Counted from the first letter of the stretch, positions 9,001 through 16,453 are shown. The stretch: 16,597 nt of DNA from Ordospora colligata OC4 (GCF_000803265.1 NW_014575394.1:1-16597), one strand, 5' to 3'. Numbers and translations are program-made. Notes: generated by a model from the letters alone, not told the origin.

Positions 9001-9917
9001 AGTATCGCAACTACGTATGTTGCCATTCGGCATGTGCGCTCAAAATACTCAATCTTACGATCTCCATACTCCTCACGCAACTCATCCACTGCATCTGTAT
9101 TAGAAAGCACAACCAGTGTCTTTGAAACATCCACACTGATACTGAATGTTGCCTTCATATCAGGTTGATCAAAACATGGAAACATCCTTCGTGCATCACT
9201 TGGTTCAAAGTGCGTGCAGTACACACGTGAGCATTGCTGTGTATTTCTATCATTCATATTTGATTCATCTCTCTCAATCCCTGTATTCACAATACTATCA
9301 TTTGTAATACTGTGATTGTTCGTGCATGCTGTAATGCAATACAACCCACGTAATCCTGTTGAGTATGTTCCACTGAATTGCAATACAATATATGCTGGCC
9401 CTTTCACATCCTCTGTAAATACAATCTTTATCTGCTCACGCATATTCAACTGTAAATCTGGTTGTACTGTTCCTACATGATGTATTCCACCAGCAATAAG
9501 CTTTACATTTGAAATTTCTAGATCGACTGCATTCAACACAATAGAACGTGTTGCATTCTTGATGTCAATCGCAATCCCAACTGCACCTCCAAATCCTGCA
9601 TCCATTATCTTGATCCTCAGATCATAGTGTTGTGGAATCACATTGCTATCAAGAACCTCACGATCGTTGACATAAAGAACATCATCAGATCGCAATACAT
9701 CTTCAGTACTAATGCTATTGATATGACTATTGTTGATCTCATTGTTGTGCTTGTAATGTGTATGTTGTTCATCATGCATATGTTGTACTTGAAATGCCAT
9801 CACATATCCATAAATGCATCTATTGCTTGCGAATATGTTGTTATTATATCTTGTGATATTAGTTTGACCAAGCATGTATAGCAGGAATACATTCTTGACA
9901 TACTTTGCCCCTAGCAT
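6042..9917 (-). CDS. M1-family zinc aminopeptidase with low-complexity insertions
   Basis: This enzyme removes N-terminal amino acids from peptides using one zinc ion. The N-terminal domain (about residues 90-310) starts at VIPQHYDL and includes FEPSDARRMFPCFDQPDMKA. The peptidase domain (about 345-640) has the substrate-binding GAMEN at 379-383 and the zinc site HEIAH (480-484), with Glu503 18 residues further on. It also has the transition-state Tyr563 in YGKSASVIRM, where the family usually has KGA. The linker domain (about 725-780) reads KLNAGYAGYFRVHYE, and a helical C-terminal domain runs from about 785 to the end. All catalytic residues are present, so it should be active. Length (1291 aa) exceeds the usual 850-950 because of Asn/Asp/Lys-rich inserts at about 199-229, 403-471, 668-722, 832-886 and 1105-1142. 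The start is uncertain: Met1, Met15 and Met40 are possible, none has a CCC motif, and homology begins only near residue 93. There is no clear signal peptide, so it is probably a cytosolic puromycin-sensitive-type enzyme. Confidence 0.95.
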   Translation of the reverse strand: MLGAKYVKNVFLLYMLGQTNITRYNNNIFASNRCIYGYVMAFQVQHMHDEQHTHYKHNNEINNSHINSISTEDVLRSDDVLYVNDREVLDSNVIPQHYDLRIKIMDAGFGGAVGIAIDIKNATRSIVLNAVDLEISNVKLIAGGIHHVGTVQPDLQLNMREQIKIVFTEDVKGPAYIVLQFSGTYSTGLRGLYCITACTNNHSITNDSIVNTGIERDESNMNDRNTQQCSRVYCTHFEPSDARRMFPCFDQPDMKATFSISVDVSKTLVVLSNTDAVDELREEYGDRKIEYFERTCRMATYVVAILAGSLDYVEGVSISGIRVRVYGVTGVSDKQSRKYALEIGLKSVEYFGEYLGMRYVSCGSSAKIDMVGVPEFGAGAMENWGLVVYRTENLEVMAAPEDVVHGNMTDVDKDDRNDKNEGDKNINGVDDRDKNDGKDDKKNVMNQSNNNNKNNIIDRDKNIVDVDEDNMQQIRETVSHEIAHMWFGNLVTLRWWDELWVNEGFATWASLKCLQEGWGADEELRFVKDRLASSMREEGNGRAVRDKVMSGASAAGRFDSVRYGKSASVIRMVEKYVGVDVMRDGIKIYLKKHKYGNVSGSEVWKAVGECWKRIKRENDSVGINEDSNNDTSGTEISQMVREWMEQEGYPVVHAYEKDGAIVLTQSRYCSSRMNEEVMNVNNKSDESRKVNEVVDIGNGKSMNKSNRLSDERVDKNNYDVGCDIAKHLWRIPVGIMWEDGSIDTVLLSTSEKRVVLRTQRYKLNAGYAGYFRVHYETDGGVLNALMVSGDSEIDQANVIEDVFELAYAGYMSVGAVMRDVLLWGITGPWRWGIQQKHDDMKMHKDDNDEKKKIHSDNNKKNDKDENENKKKDNDNNRKNEQDFISINGIEMLNEVKMIDDTDRVGDGLRMNKMEGEVYKVRNAPDNVVKGVVGKLLVVWGELYEDVEVRQVIERAIWEIIGKIVEGMNICVEGVNNNESENRKSDWNPKKNAKRMNGYDRDCIEKASSEMQKYALEVGVMMGRQEAVEKARNAYERGTSRIHMPAMVGAVADERIEEMMQRYAGAGKEWRKWVIEGMSGLMKEKSVKYVLDEVCKMSRLCMYMNGKCEDGTNRCANNLDYSNLKVNINSSDEKNQEVNKEEDRIRILRMIADGGVVDKARNVVSDETGEILDEEEIGIADIVDILRGIWRGGKFREMIAEYVLRMWGEIQKAAGMNGMILRDAAEMVGGIRNVSVGVKYGDEQKGKDWELAGKKVIEEIRFRERLRERRDEILKELMTLFDSDEWKALESS
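7260..7424 (-). other. Asp/Asn/Lys-rich insertion in the C-terminal domain
   Basis: This encodes about residues 832-886, with runs such as KKNDKDENENKKKDNDNN. It follows the helix containing GITGPWRWG in the helical domain. It is highly charged and probably a disordered surface loop. Confidence 0.6.
7752..7916 (-). other. Low-complexity insertion in the linker domain
   Basis: This encodes about residues 668-722, rich in Asn, Ser, Glu, Lys and Met. It separates a strand (IVLTQSRY) from IPVGIMWEDG, which are normally closer together in M1 enzymes. It is in frame, so read-through is preserved. Confidence 0.5.
8505..8711 (-). other. Asn/Asp/Lys-rich insertion inside the catalytic domain
   Basis: This encodes about residues 403-471 of the aminopeptidase, made almost wholly of Asp, Asn, Lys and Gly (KNDGKDDKK, NQSNNNNKNN). 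In M1 enzymes GAMEN and HEXXH are normally about 35 residues apart; here they are 96 apart. The repetitive GAT/AAT/AAA codons suggest growth by replication slippage. Confidence 0.7.
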
Positions 9918-10461
9918 GGTTTGTTTGTATTGAATGCTTGTTTAATGATGCATAGAATTATAATCAGATTTTGTGATTATGTATGTTATGGACAAGATAT
10001 GTATTATGCATTACAAATGTGCAATTCAATTTAATCCCGAATGTAATGAGATAGAACATAATGAGGCATAATACAAAGCAATGAAACATCGGCTTGTAAA
10101 CTTTGCAGTAATAGAATGATGATTTAGTAATCTAATAATATGATGATCTAGTAATCTAGTATTGATCTAGTAATGATGTAGTATAACTTGATATAGAATA
10201 ACAAAAAATGATGTGTAATGCATTTGTTAATCATTAATGTAACAGAATATATTCTGGAATAAAATGAATTTCAAGAATATTGTGATTAGAACCTGACAGT
10301 TACATAACACATAGGTATACAGTCTGATACACATAAAGAATACAATGCACATAAAGTCTCTACAGGTATATTCAAGGAAATATAATGTGATTGATACAGA
10401 TAACTATAAATGACAAATTGAATTGAACACTCACTTGACGAGTAAATGGCATAATTTGTAT
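9918..10461. other. Divergent intergenic region
   Basis: This region separates the aminopeptidase start (- strand) from the 206-aa membrane protein start (+ strand), so it should carry both promoters. It is AT-rich and contains one short degenerate repeat (10121-10177). I see no ORF of note and no tRNA-like sequence. Confidence 0.4.
10121..10177. repeat. Short degenerate tandem repeat
   Basis: Three copies of GATYTAGTAATSWA-like sequence start at 10121, 10145 and 10164 (GATTTAGTAATCTA, GATCTAGTAATCTA, GATCTAGTAATGAT), with spacings of 24 and 19 bases. Function unknown. Confidence 0.45.
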
Positions 10462-10464
10462 CCC
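10462..10464 (+). promoter_or_regulatory. CCC start-proximal signal
   Basis: CCC lies four bases before ATG 10469 (context TATCCCTGAAATG), matching the microsporidian start-proximal motif. Confidence 0.5.
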
Positions 10465-10468
10465 TGAA

Positions 10469-11089
10469 ATGTCAGTGATGATTGTGAACGACATTGAGGA
10501 GCATGATAAAACAGAAAAGACAGAAGAAGAAGAAGATGCAGAAAGTATGGACAAGTTAAAAGCAATTATATGGCCAACGGAAATGATTGGCATGCTGTTC
10601 ATGACTTTTACAATAAATGATACTGCTCTACATAGTTATATATGGATGATTCCTACAATAGTGGCACTTGGATTGACACTGGGCTTTGATTCAAGCACAG
10701 TTTATTCAAAAGGCAAGAAAGGATGGAAGCAATGGATAGCACTACTATTGAGTGCCATTACGTTTGTAGTATATCTTATTGTGTTCATAATAACGGCTAG
10801 TACAGGTTTTAAATATTATGGGTATGCAGCATATTTGATACGATGGCTGGTTCTTGGAAGTCTACTGAGATGGTTGCACACGGTTGATATGTTATATGGG
10901 ATCTGGAAATGGATACTAGATTTTTTTGAGGGTCTGTGTGAGGGACGTGAGACGATACAGAAGTGTGTGAAGCATGTGTGGTGGCTGGAGCATGTAATGG
11001 TGGGGATTGCAGTATTTGGATGTGTGGCAGCAAATTTACTTGCTTTGTATGCAATAAGAAGCGTTTGTGTATCCTTTCATCTGAACTGA
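10469..11089 (+). CDS. Multi-pass membrane protein, unknown function (206 aa)
   Basis: The ORF is intact and begins at an ATG four bases after a CCC motif. The first 35 residues are acidic (EEHDKTEKTEEEEDAE) and probably cytoplasmic. Hydrophobic segments follow at about 38-50 (weak), 55-73, 88-110, 117-135 and 173-197. The last two are separated by a Trp-rich amphipathic loop (RWLHTVDMLYGIWKWILDFF), giving roughly four or five membrane helices. I recognise no family. It lies head-to-tail with the membrane protein at 11732, 642 bases apart, and may belong to the same lineage-specific set. Codons are rich in ATG, GTG, TGG and GAT. Confidence 0.8.
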   Translation: MSVMIVNDIEEHDKTEKTEEEEDAESMDKLKAIIWPTEMIGMLFMTFTINDTALHSYIWMIPTIVALGLTLGFDSSTVYSKGKKGWKQWIALLLSAITFVVYLIVFIITASTGFKYYGYAAYLIRWLVLGSLLRWLHTVDMLYGIWKWILDFFEGLCEGRETIQKCVKHVWWLEHVMVGIAVFGCVAANLLALYAIRSVCVSFHLN

Positions 11090-11721
11090 TTAGGATAGAG
11101 CAAACGATGCAATAGTGAAGAAATAAAGAAAGTACAATTGATATGAATAAATTTAATTGATTATGAATGTATGGAGGAGTTTTAATAACAAGATCTGTGA
11201 GATTGTAAGAATAATCACAATATGGAAGAGTGTAATGTGAAAAGTGGTGTTGAAGTGTGATGACTTAAAAAGTAGTGTAGAATAATGATGTGAAAATGAT
11301 GTAGAATAATAACAATGTATAATCATGTAGAATAATCTGAATGATATTAAGAGTGATGATGTAAAAGTGTTATTGGATTTTACAATAAGCATAGAATGAA
11401 TGGATTTACTGATTGATATATAAGCATATAAAGTGTATGCACGAACAGTGGATTTACTAATGAAATTGAGGATCGGATTGATCAATGGATTATTATTGTA
11501 TATTGATATAATCTGGAATACATTCAGTTATATCAACACATTAAAATATGCTGAATAACAATTGTATAGTATGATGAAGGAATACTTAAGTATTATATGA
11601 ATATATGTTATGAATGTTGTATGTGTGATTGAATATTTAGTATGTTCACAAGCATTTGAATAATATTGTATAGAACAACTACAACTCAGTATAAAACAGA
11701 TATATTCAAATTACGATACAA
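11090..11721. other. Spacer between two membrane-protein genes
   Basis: This stretch is purine-rich on the + strand with frequent GATGATG and GTAGAATAAT words. A 45-codon open stretch at 11424-11558 reads as a hydrophobic peptide ending NTFSYINTLKYAE and could be a remnant of a lost membrane-protein gene. No intact gene is seen. The long - strand ORF here is a low-complexity shadow. Confidence 0.35.
11276..11336. repeat. Short interspersed direct repeat (TGTAGAATAAT x3)
   Basis: The 11-base word TGTAGAATAAT occurs exactly at 11276, 11300 and 11326, with spacings of 24 and 26 bases. The spacing resembles the repeat at 10121-10177. Confidence 0.5.
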
Positions 11722-11724
11722 GGG
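11722..11724 (+). promoter_or_regulatory. GGG start-proximal signal
   Basis: GGG lies seven bases before ATG 11732 (context CAAGGGTATAGAGATG). GGG is a reported variant of the microsporidian start-proximal motif. It supports the ATG at 11732 over the upstream TTG at 11666. Confidence 0.35.
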
Positions 11725-11731
11725 TATAGAG

Positions 11732-12982
11732 ATGTATAGTAAGCCAAAGACGAAAAAAGGCAGCATTGCAAAAAGTAATAATCAGAAACTAAACAAATAT
11801 GATGATGAGATAACTAAATTGATTGGAATTCATTATCATAATGAATTCCTTTGTAAAAGACTAGATATGCTTGAAGAATGGATAAATACAGGGCAGGTAT
11901 TTCTACCGGAGATTTTTGAACTGATGAGTAAATATCATGATAATAATTCCTTTGGTTCTGTTGAAAATTTTAAAAGCTTGGTTCAAAAAACAATTGATTG
12001 TTTAGATCAATATTTCACTCTCAAGATCAAGATTCGTAAGTACATCGAGGATGTTGAGGGAAAAAATGTTTGTGAGATCACAAACATTCGTGATGATCTA
12101 CGCACTATGCTAAATTCATATAAAACATCTAAGGAGGAAAAGAAACGGATTAACCAGTTGAATAATGAATGCGAGAAGTTCTGCAAGCCATTCTTTACTG
12201 TGCCTACTGCTGTAAAGATGATGGAATGGATACTTGTATGCATGGTAATTATTCTACTGATTGCATCTTATGTGCTATCCAGTGTATTTGAGATGGATGT
12301 CTATGAGATTGTGTATGTTAAGTATGCAGTTGAGGTGATTTGTTCATTGATACCTCTTGCAGCTAGTGCATGGATGATATACAGAATCAACAGATGCATG
12401 CACAACGGAATAGATACAAGGGCGGCACTCGTGAAGATAATTCCATTGGTGATAAGTGGAATGTTAACGATGGTTTATGTAGTGAATAGTGTGATGAAGA
12501 GATATGTGTTTGATGTAAGCAGTGTAATGATAATGTTTGGGATGGCGTTGATGAGTGTAGTGATGATGAGATACATTGTGAATGAGAAATTATCGATTGT
12601 GGACTGGATTGTGAATGTTGTTGCGCTTACACTGGCGATATCTTCACAGATAGACAGGATAGTTCATGCTGAGGACAATGGGGTGATTAATGAGAAGCTG
12701 ATGAAGATGGTGATAGTTATTGTAGCGATGCTTGTGCTCTTGTGGAATTTGTTGCTGAAGAAGGTGATTATGGGAGATAATTTTAATAGAAAAAAAAATC
12801 TTAATATGAATGATCGAGATGAACCGAAACGAAGGGAAAGTCTGATGAAGAGTTTGTTGAATTACCTACTGGTGGTGATGATGGCAGCAATGATAGTTAT
12901 TGAGACAGGGAATGATTTTGTAGCGGCACAAATCAGGAAGTACATGAATGCAACGAATGTAAATGATGTATCAGTGGTATAA
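11732..12982 (+). CDS. Multi-pass membrane protein with N-terminal helical domain (416 aa)
   Basis: The ORF is intact. The frame is open back to TTG 11666, but the first ATG, preceded by GGG, is at 11732. From that start, residues 1 to about 160 form a soluble, charged, probably coiled-coil domain (KPKTKKGSIAKS, RKYIEDVEGK, SKEEKKRINQLNNECEKF). Hydrophobic segments follow at about 164-185, 194-216, 233-252, 262-281, 287-304, 325-343 and 374-391, giving about seven membrane helices. A charged linker (NRKKNLNMNDRDEPKRR) precedes the last one. I recognise no transporter or receptor motif. The ending resembles that of the truncated gene at 1-210. Together with the 10469 gene this suggests a lineage-specific membrane-protein family. 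Confidence 0.8.
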   Translation: MYSKPKTKKGSIAKSNNQKLNKYDDEITKLIGIHYHNEFLCKRLDMLEEWINTGQVFLPEIFELMSKYHDNNSFGSVENFKSLVQKTIDCLDQYFTLKIKIRKYIEDVEGKNVCEITNIRDDLRTMLNSYKTSKEEKKRINQLNNECEKFCKPFFTVPTAVKMMEWILVCMVIILLIASYVLSSVFEMDVYEIVYVKYAVEVICSLIPLAASAWMIYRINRCMHNGIDTRAALVKIIPLVISGMLTMVYVVNSVMKRYVFDVSSVMIMFGMALMSVVMMRYIVNEKLSIVDWIVNVVALTLAISSQIDRIVHAEDNGVINEKLMKMVIVIVAMLVLLWNLLLKKVIMGDNFNRKKNLNMNDRDEPKRRESLMKSLLNYLLVVMMAAMIVIETGNDFVAAQIRKYMNATNVNDVSVV

Positions 12983-13381
12983 TAGTAGTGATAATGATGA
13001 ATTAGAAGTAGAGTAATCAAGTGAATGGAGGATCATTAGTAGAACAGTTATGATAGATGTGTTTGAAGTAGAGTTACCATGATGTATAAGTAATATAATA
13101 ACATGAATCTGAAGTAAAATTATCATGACATATCAGTAATATGTGTAATGACGTATCTGAAGTAAAGTTATCATGAAAATAGTTATTTTAGAATGATTAG
13201 TCAAATGATTCATGATGTTTATTAAATAATAGATTTTTTGAATATATAAAGTTATGTAAAATGTTGTATGATTCTAGATTATGATTGATAATTTGCAAAT
13301 GATATGAAAGAATATAGTAAAGATGTATGAAATGGATATATATGAACTTTTCTTTAAATGAATATAATTTAGAATGATTGC
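12983..13381. other. Spacer downstream of the membrane-protein gene
   Basis: This is AT-rich sequence with a tandem-like repeat in its first half (13005-13180) and no further recognisable feature up to the start of the second decayed gene. Confidence 0.4.
13005..13180. repeat. Degenerate tandem repeat, about 46-60 bases
   Basis: Four units start with GAAGTAGAGT or GAAGTAAARTTATCATGA at 13005, 13065, 13111 and 13159. The middle two are the most alike, sharing the core GAAGTARARTTAYCATGA. Spacings are 60, 46 and 48 bases. Confidence 0.55.
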
Positions 13382-15165
13382 GCTTGCATGAATTGCTAGA
13401 GTTTATTGTAAATGGGAAATAAACCCAGCTAGTTATTCTTATAGTAATAAAAAATTATACAGCATAGAATGGGTAAATAATGAACGGCATGATCATGCTA
13501 AGGCAAATTACAATAATAGTGCATCATTGGGTTCAAGGATTAACAGATCTATTGGATTGATTCAATTGCTAAATGAATACAAAGAGTTTATAAAAAACCT
13601 AGTAACACTGAAGAAGGATACCGACTTCAATTGCTTCTGAACAATATGAATTTAAACGCACCAGATTTTGAAATCAGTCATGATGAAATGCAACAGATGT
13701 TGAAAGAGTTATTGGATTATGCGTTAGAAAAATTAAATGGCAATACGCCTAAAGAAAAATTGTCGGATGAATTGTTTAACAGATTTAAATCTAGAGATGT
13801 GCAATTTAATGAAATGTTAGGAAAGCTGCAGAAAGGAATGCCTAACAATGAGTTGTTAAAGGCTTTAGAATATGAATTGAAGAATATGAGTTCTAGTAAG
13901 GAAGTATTGAGATATGGACTGCCTAAGGATGAATTGCTAGAGCATTTGAATACCAAAGAAGAATTTAGTTATGATGATTTGATTGAAGTGCTGAATGAAT
14001 TGAAGACAATAGAATCTGGAAGGAAATTACTCAATGAAATTCTGGATGAGTTGAAGTATATAGAAGATGCAAAAATATGGATTAACTCATTGTTAGATAG
14101 ATTGATAAATAGAGAGTCAAGTGATAGTTTTTTAATTGAATTAATGAAGTTGAAAGCTAGAAAAGATCTATTTGATGAGTTAAAGAATGATGTGAGTTAT
14201 GGAAACGAATTGCTGAATAGAGTGTTGAATTTGAACGAGTCGTTGGGGAACACTGTATCTAGAAATACATTTGTATCTAAATTGACGAGTCAAATTAAAT
14301 TGAGAAAGGAGCTATTGAATGAATTGCTAGATACACTGGAGAATATGAGATCTAAAGATATAGAATTTATGAAGGAATTATTAAACAATCAGAAATCTAA
14401 AAAAGAAATATCGAATAAACTGAGGAATAAATTGTTAGAGGAGTTGAATAATGGATTAGGCAATGCTGAATCTATACAAACTTTGTTAAATAGATTGAAC
14501 AAAGAGAAGTATGATGAATTATCAAACATAATCAATGTTATCAATATAAAAGACAATGAATTCACTAATGATACGATTAAGAATATAGAAAAGTAGAGAC
14601 GATCTATTTGAATGGAAATAAGGATTTTGATAAATTGCCAGATGAGTTTCTTGAATTAACTTTGAAGGATCATCCAGAATGTAGTGGAATCATAGACATA
14701 AGCGTGTTGGATCGTTGTAAAAGTTTGATGAAAACTGATGAGGAAAAGTCTAACCCAACTGCAACGTATTAAAAGATTTCAATCTAGATGATTTTTTTGA
14801 AAATCAAATAAAGCTGGAAGATGAATTAAAAGAAATATTAAATGAAAAAGAATTGCATGGCGAAGAATTAAAGAAGAAACTGAATGAACTACTAGACTCT
14901 TGTAATTAATGAATCAAGAACTACATTAAACCGTAATGAATCAATCAAGTAATATGCGTGAATGAATAGATAGATTCTAAACTCTTGGAATTAATTAATC
15001 AAAGAAACTAGATAGATTGGTGATTTTATTATGAGTGATAGAGAGTGAGATCGATAAATCATGAATTTATACAATAAACAAGCCAAAATGATGATGAACT
15101 CAATGTTCTATTTGAAATAGACAATCACAAAGAGTTATCTTATAAAAATAAATTCTAGATAAGCA
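13382..15165 (+). pseudogene. Second decayed LRR / helical-repeat gene
   Basis: Coding-like sequence changes frame repeatedly. One frame first reads LRLHELLEFIVNGK, then stops. Another continues at 13392-13640 with SIEWVNNERHDHAK and LIQLLNEYKEFIKNL. The 316-aa helical-repeat stretch follows (13646-14596). After its stop, a one-base slip at the A-run near 14589-14592 continues directly into an LRR unit, VETIYLNGNKDFDKLPDEFL. A further slip near 14769 opens FENQIKLEDELKEILNEK, up to a TAA near 14908. Still later pieces (DELNVLFEIDNHKEL, to about 15165) look like remnants. The make-up (LRR, charged helices, acidic tail) parallels the decayed gene at 437-3760. Boundaries are approximate. Confidence 0.65.
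13646..14596 (+). CDS. Open helical-repeat segment, probably a fragment of the decayed gene (316 aa)
   Basis: This is the longest open piece of the region. The first ATG is at 13646, and the frame is open back to a stop at 13574-13576. The product is almost entirely helical, with about eight variants of an ELLN/ELLD-containing repeat: KELLDYALEKL, DELLEHLN, KLLNEILDELK, ELLNRVLNL, ELLNELLDTLE, ELLNNQKSKK, KLLEELNNGL and TLLNRLNKEK. It is rich in Leu, Glu, Lys and Asn, with no signal peptide or membrane helix. It may still be expressed as a truncated protein, but no CCC motif precedes the ATG. Coding-like sequence in other frames on both sides argues that it is a fragment. Confidence 0.5.
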   Translation: MNLNAPDFEISHDEMQQMLKELLDYALEKLNGNTPKEKLSDELFNRFKSRDVQFNEMLGKLQKGMPNNELLKALEYELKNMSSSKEVLRYGLPKDELLEHLNTKEEFSYDDLIEVLNELKTIESGRKLLNEILDELKYIEDAKIWINSLLDRLINRESSDSFLIELMKLKARKDLFDELKNDVSYGNELLNRVLNLNESLGNTVSRNTFVSKLTSQIKLRKELLNELLDTLENMRSKDIEFMKELLNNQKSKKEISNKLRNKLLEELNNGLGNAESIQTLLNRLNKEKYDELSNIINVINIKDNEFTNDTIKNIEK

Positions 15166-15521
15166 TAAGATAGATATCATATAATGTTTAACTATATGCA
15201 ATCAATAGAATAAAATCAAGAATATACTAATTTATTAAACATATTCTAGATATCAAAATCAACTTCTATAATTCTACTATTCTTTTACACATTTACCTTT
15301 ATGTGTGTTTCACAATTCAATCAATTCAACTCAATTTAATGTATTGATTATTCAAGAATACTCCATATCAATATATATCTACAGCATTTTCTGATCATCT
15401 TTATTTCACTCAGTTTGTACTCTACTATTGTTTTATACATGATTTTATACAATCTAATTCCATTATATCATACAATCACACATTACGCATTAAATCACAT
15501 TATCGCACATCTGATCTAAAC
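15166..15521. other. Convergent intergenic region
   Basis: This lies between the remnant on the + strand and the stop of the LRR gene on the - strand. Composition flips here: the + strand is purine-rich before about 15220 and pyrimidine-rich after, following the direction of the genes. I see no ORF or RNA gene. Confidence 0.4.
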
Positions 15522-16445
15522 TTACATAATCAACTTATTTCCCAATACCTTAATCAATTCCTCATATCCCAACATATCATCACTTCCGTCCTCTGCATCT
15601 CCTTTCACTGTGTCTCTACGCATCATTCCCATAGACATCTCAATGTGGCGCAGAGTTTTAGAATTCATCATATTGCGTGCAACGGATCTCTTTACCCTGT
15701 GTATCAAATTACATCCAATAAAAAGCTTCTCTAGTGAGCGCATGGATCCCAACTGTTCAGGAAACTCAGTAAAATCATTTCTATCAAGTTTCAACACCTC
15801 CAGTCTAACCAGATGTACAAATGAGTCTGGCAATTTACTCAGTTTATTGCGATTCATCCAGAGATCCTGTAGGTTTATAAGCTTTCCAATATCTTCAGGC
15901 AGCTCAGATATCTGATTGTTACTTAAATCAAGCCATTCCAGACTCTCTATCTTTACCAACTGTTCAGGAAACTTACTGAAACTATTCAGATTCAATACAA
16001 GCTTACTTAGAAATGGCAGATGAACTATGCTATCAGGTAAGAATTCAAGTTTGTTATTCTTAAGATTGATCACCTCCACAATCACAAATCTCGATATTTT
16101 CTCAGATAAATACTTCATGCCATTATGCATCATCTGTATCTCATTCATGGTGTGAACATCAGAGGCTTCAAATGCTTCATCAGGCATTTCTGTATATCCC
16201 TTGTTGTTGAACCGTGCTATTTTGTATTCATCAAGTCTATTCTTATAAACACCAACTCCATCGATCTCCAATATAAAATCACCAGGTTCTCTGCGTCGTT
16301 CCACTGTCCATCTGCATATAAGCGCAAGAATAGGTATTCTACATGATATCCTTGTTAATAATCCACCACTCACACTGCGTGATGAACTCTTCACATCATC
16401 TAAACAAGCACTTACACAAAGCATCAAATTCATTGCTGAAACCAT
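15522..16445 (-). CDS. Leucine-rich-repeat protein with likely secretory N-terminus (307 aa)
   Basis: The start is ATG at 16443-16445, with CCC five bases upstream; the frame is open further to a TTG at 16475. The N-terminus (MVSAMNLMLCVSACLDD) is a plausible short signal peptide. A second hydrophobic stretch lies at about residues 28-46 and is followed by RWTVERRREP, which could act as an anchor. Six LRRs of exactly 23 residues run from residue 121 to 258 (pattern LxxLxLxxNxfxxLPxxlxxL; e.g. LEWLDLSNNQISELPEDI, NLQDLWMNRNKLSKLPDSF). The sixth is degenerate. A Met/Arg-rich C-terminal tail follows. LRR solenoids bind other proteins, and secreted LRR families are known in microsporidia and suspected of acting at the host interface. 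It is the intact counterpart of the decayed LRR genes in this window. Confidence 0.85.
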   Translation of the reverse strand: MVSAMNLMLCVSACLDDVKSSSRSVSGGLLTRISCRIPILALICRWTVERRREPGDFILEIDGVGVYKNRLDEYKIARFNNKGYTEMPDEAFEASDVHTMNEIQMMHNGMKYLSEKISRFVIVEVINLKNNKLEFLPDSIVHLPFLSKLVLNLNSFSKFPEQLVKIESLEWLDLSNNQISELPEDIGKLINLQDLWMNRNKLSKLPDSFVHLVRLEVLKLDRNDFTEFPEQLGSMRSLEKLFIGCNLIHRVKRSVARNMMNSKTLRHIEMSMGMMRRDTVKGDAEDGSDDMLGYEELIKVLGNKLIM

Positions 16446-16450
16446 CAAAA

Positions 16451-16453
16451 GGG
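16451..16453 (-). promoter_or_regulatory. CCC start-proximal signal of the LRR gene
   Basis: GGG on the + strand is CCC on the - strand, five bases upstream of the ATG (context TCTACCCTTTTGATG). It decides the start over the upstream TTG. Confidence 0.5.

Noticed and set aside
6037..9125. Long + strand ORFs opposite the aminopeptidase
   Set aside because: They are antisense shadows with Ser/His/Leu/Ile-rich low-complexity products. The - strand protein has all M1 motifs.
13005..13180. CRISPR array
   Set aside because: The repeats are degenerate, have uneven spacing and no unique spacers of constant length. The organism appears eukaryotic.
13515..13545. tRNA-like GGGTTCAAGGATT sequence
   Set aside because: No matching acceptor stem or anticodon arm is seen around it, and it lies in coding-like sequence.
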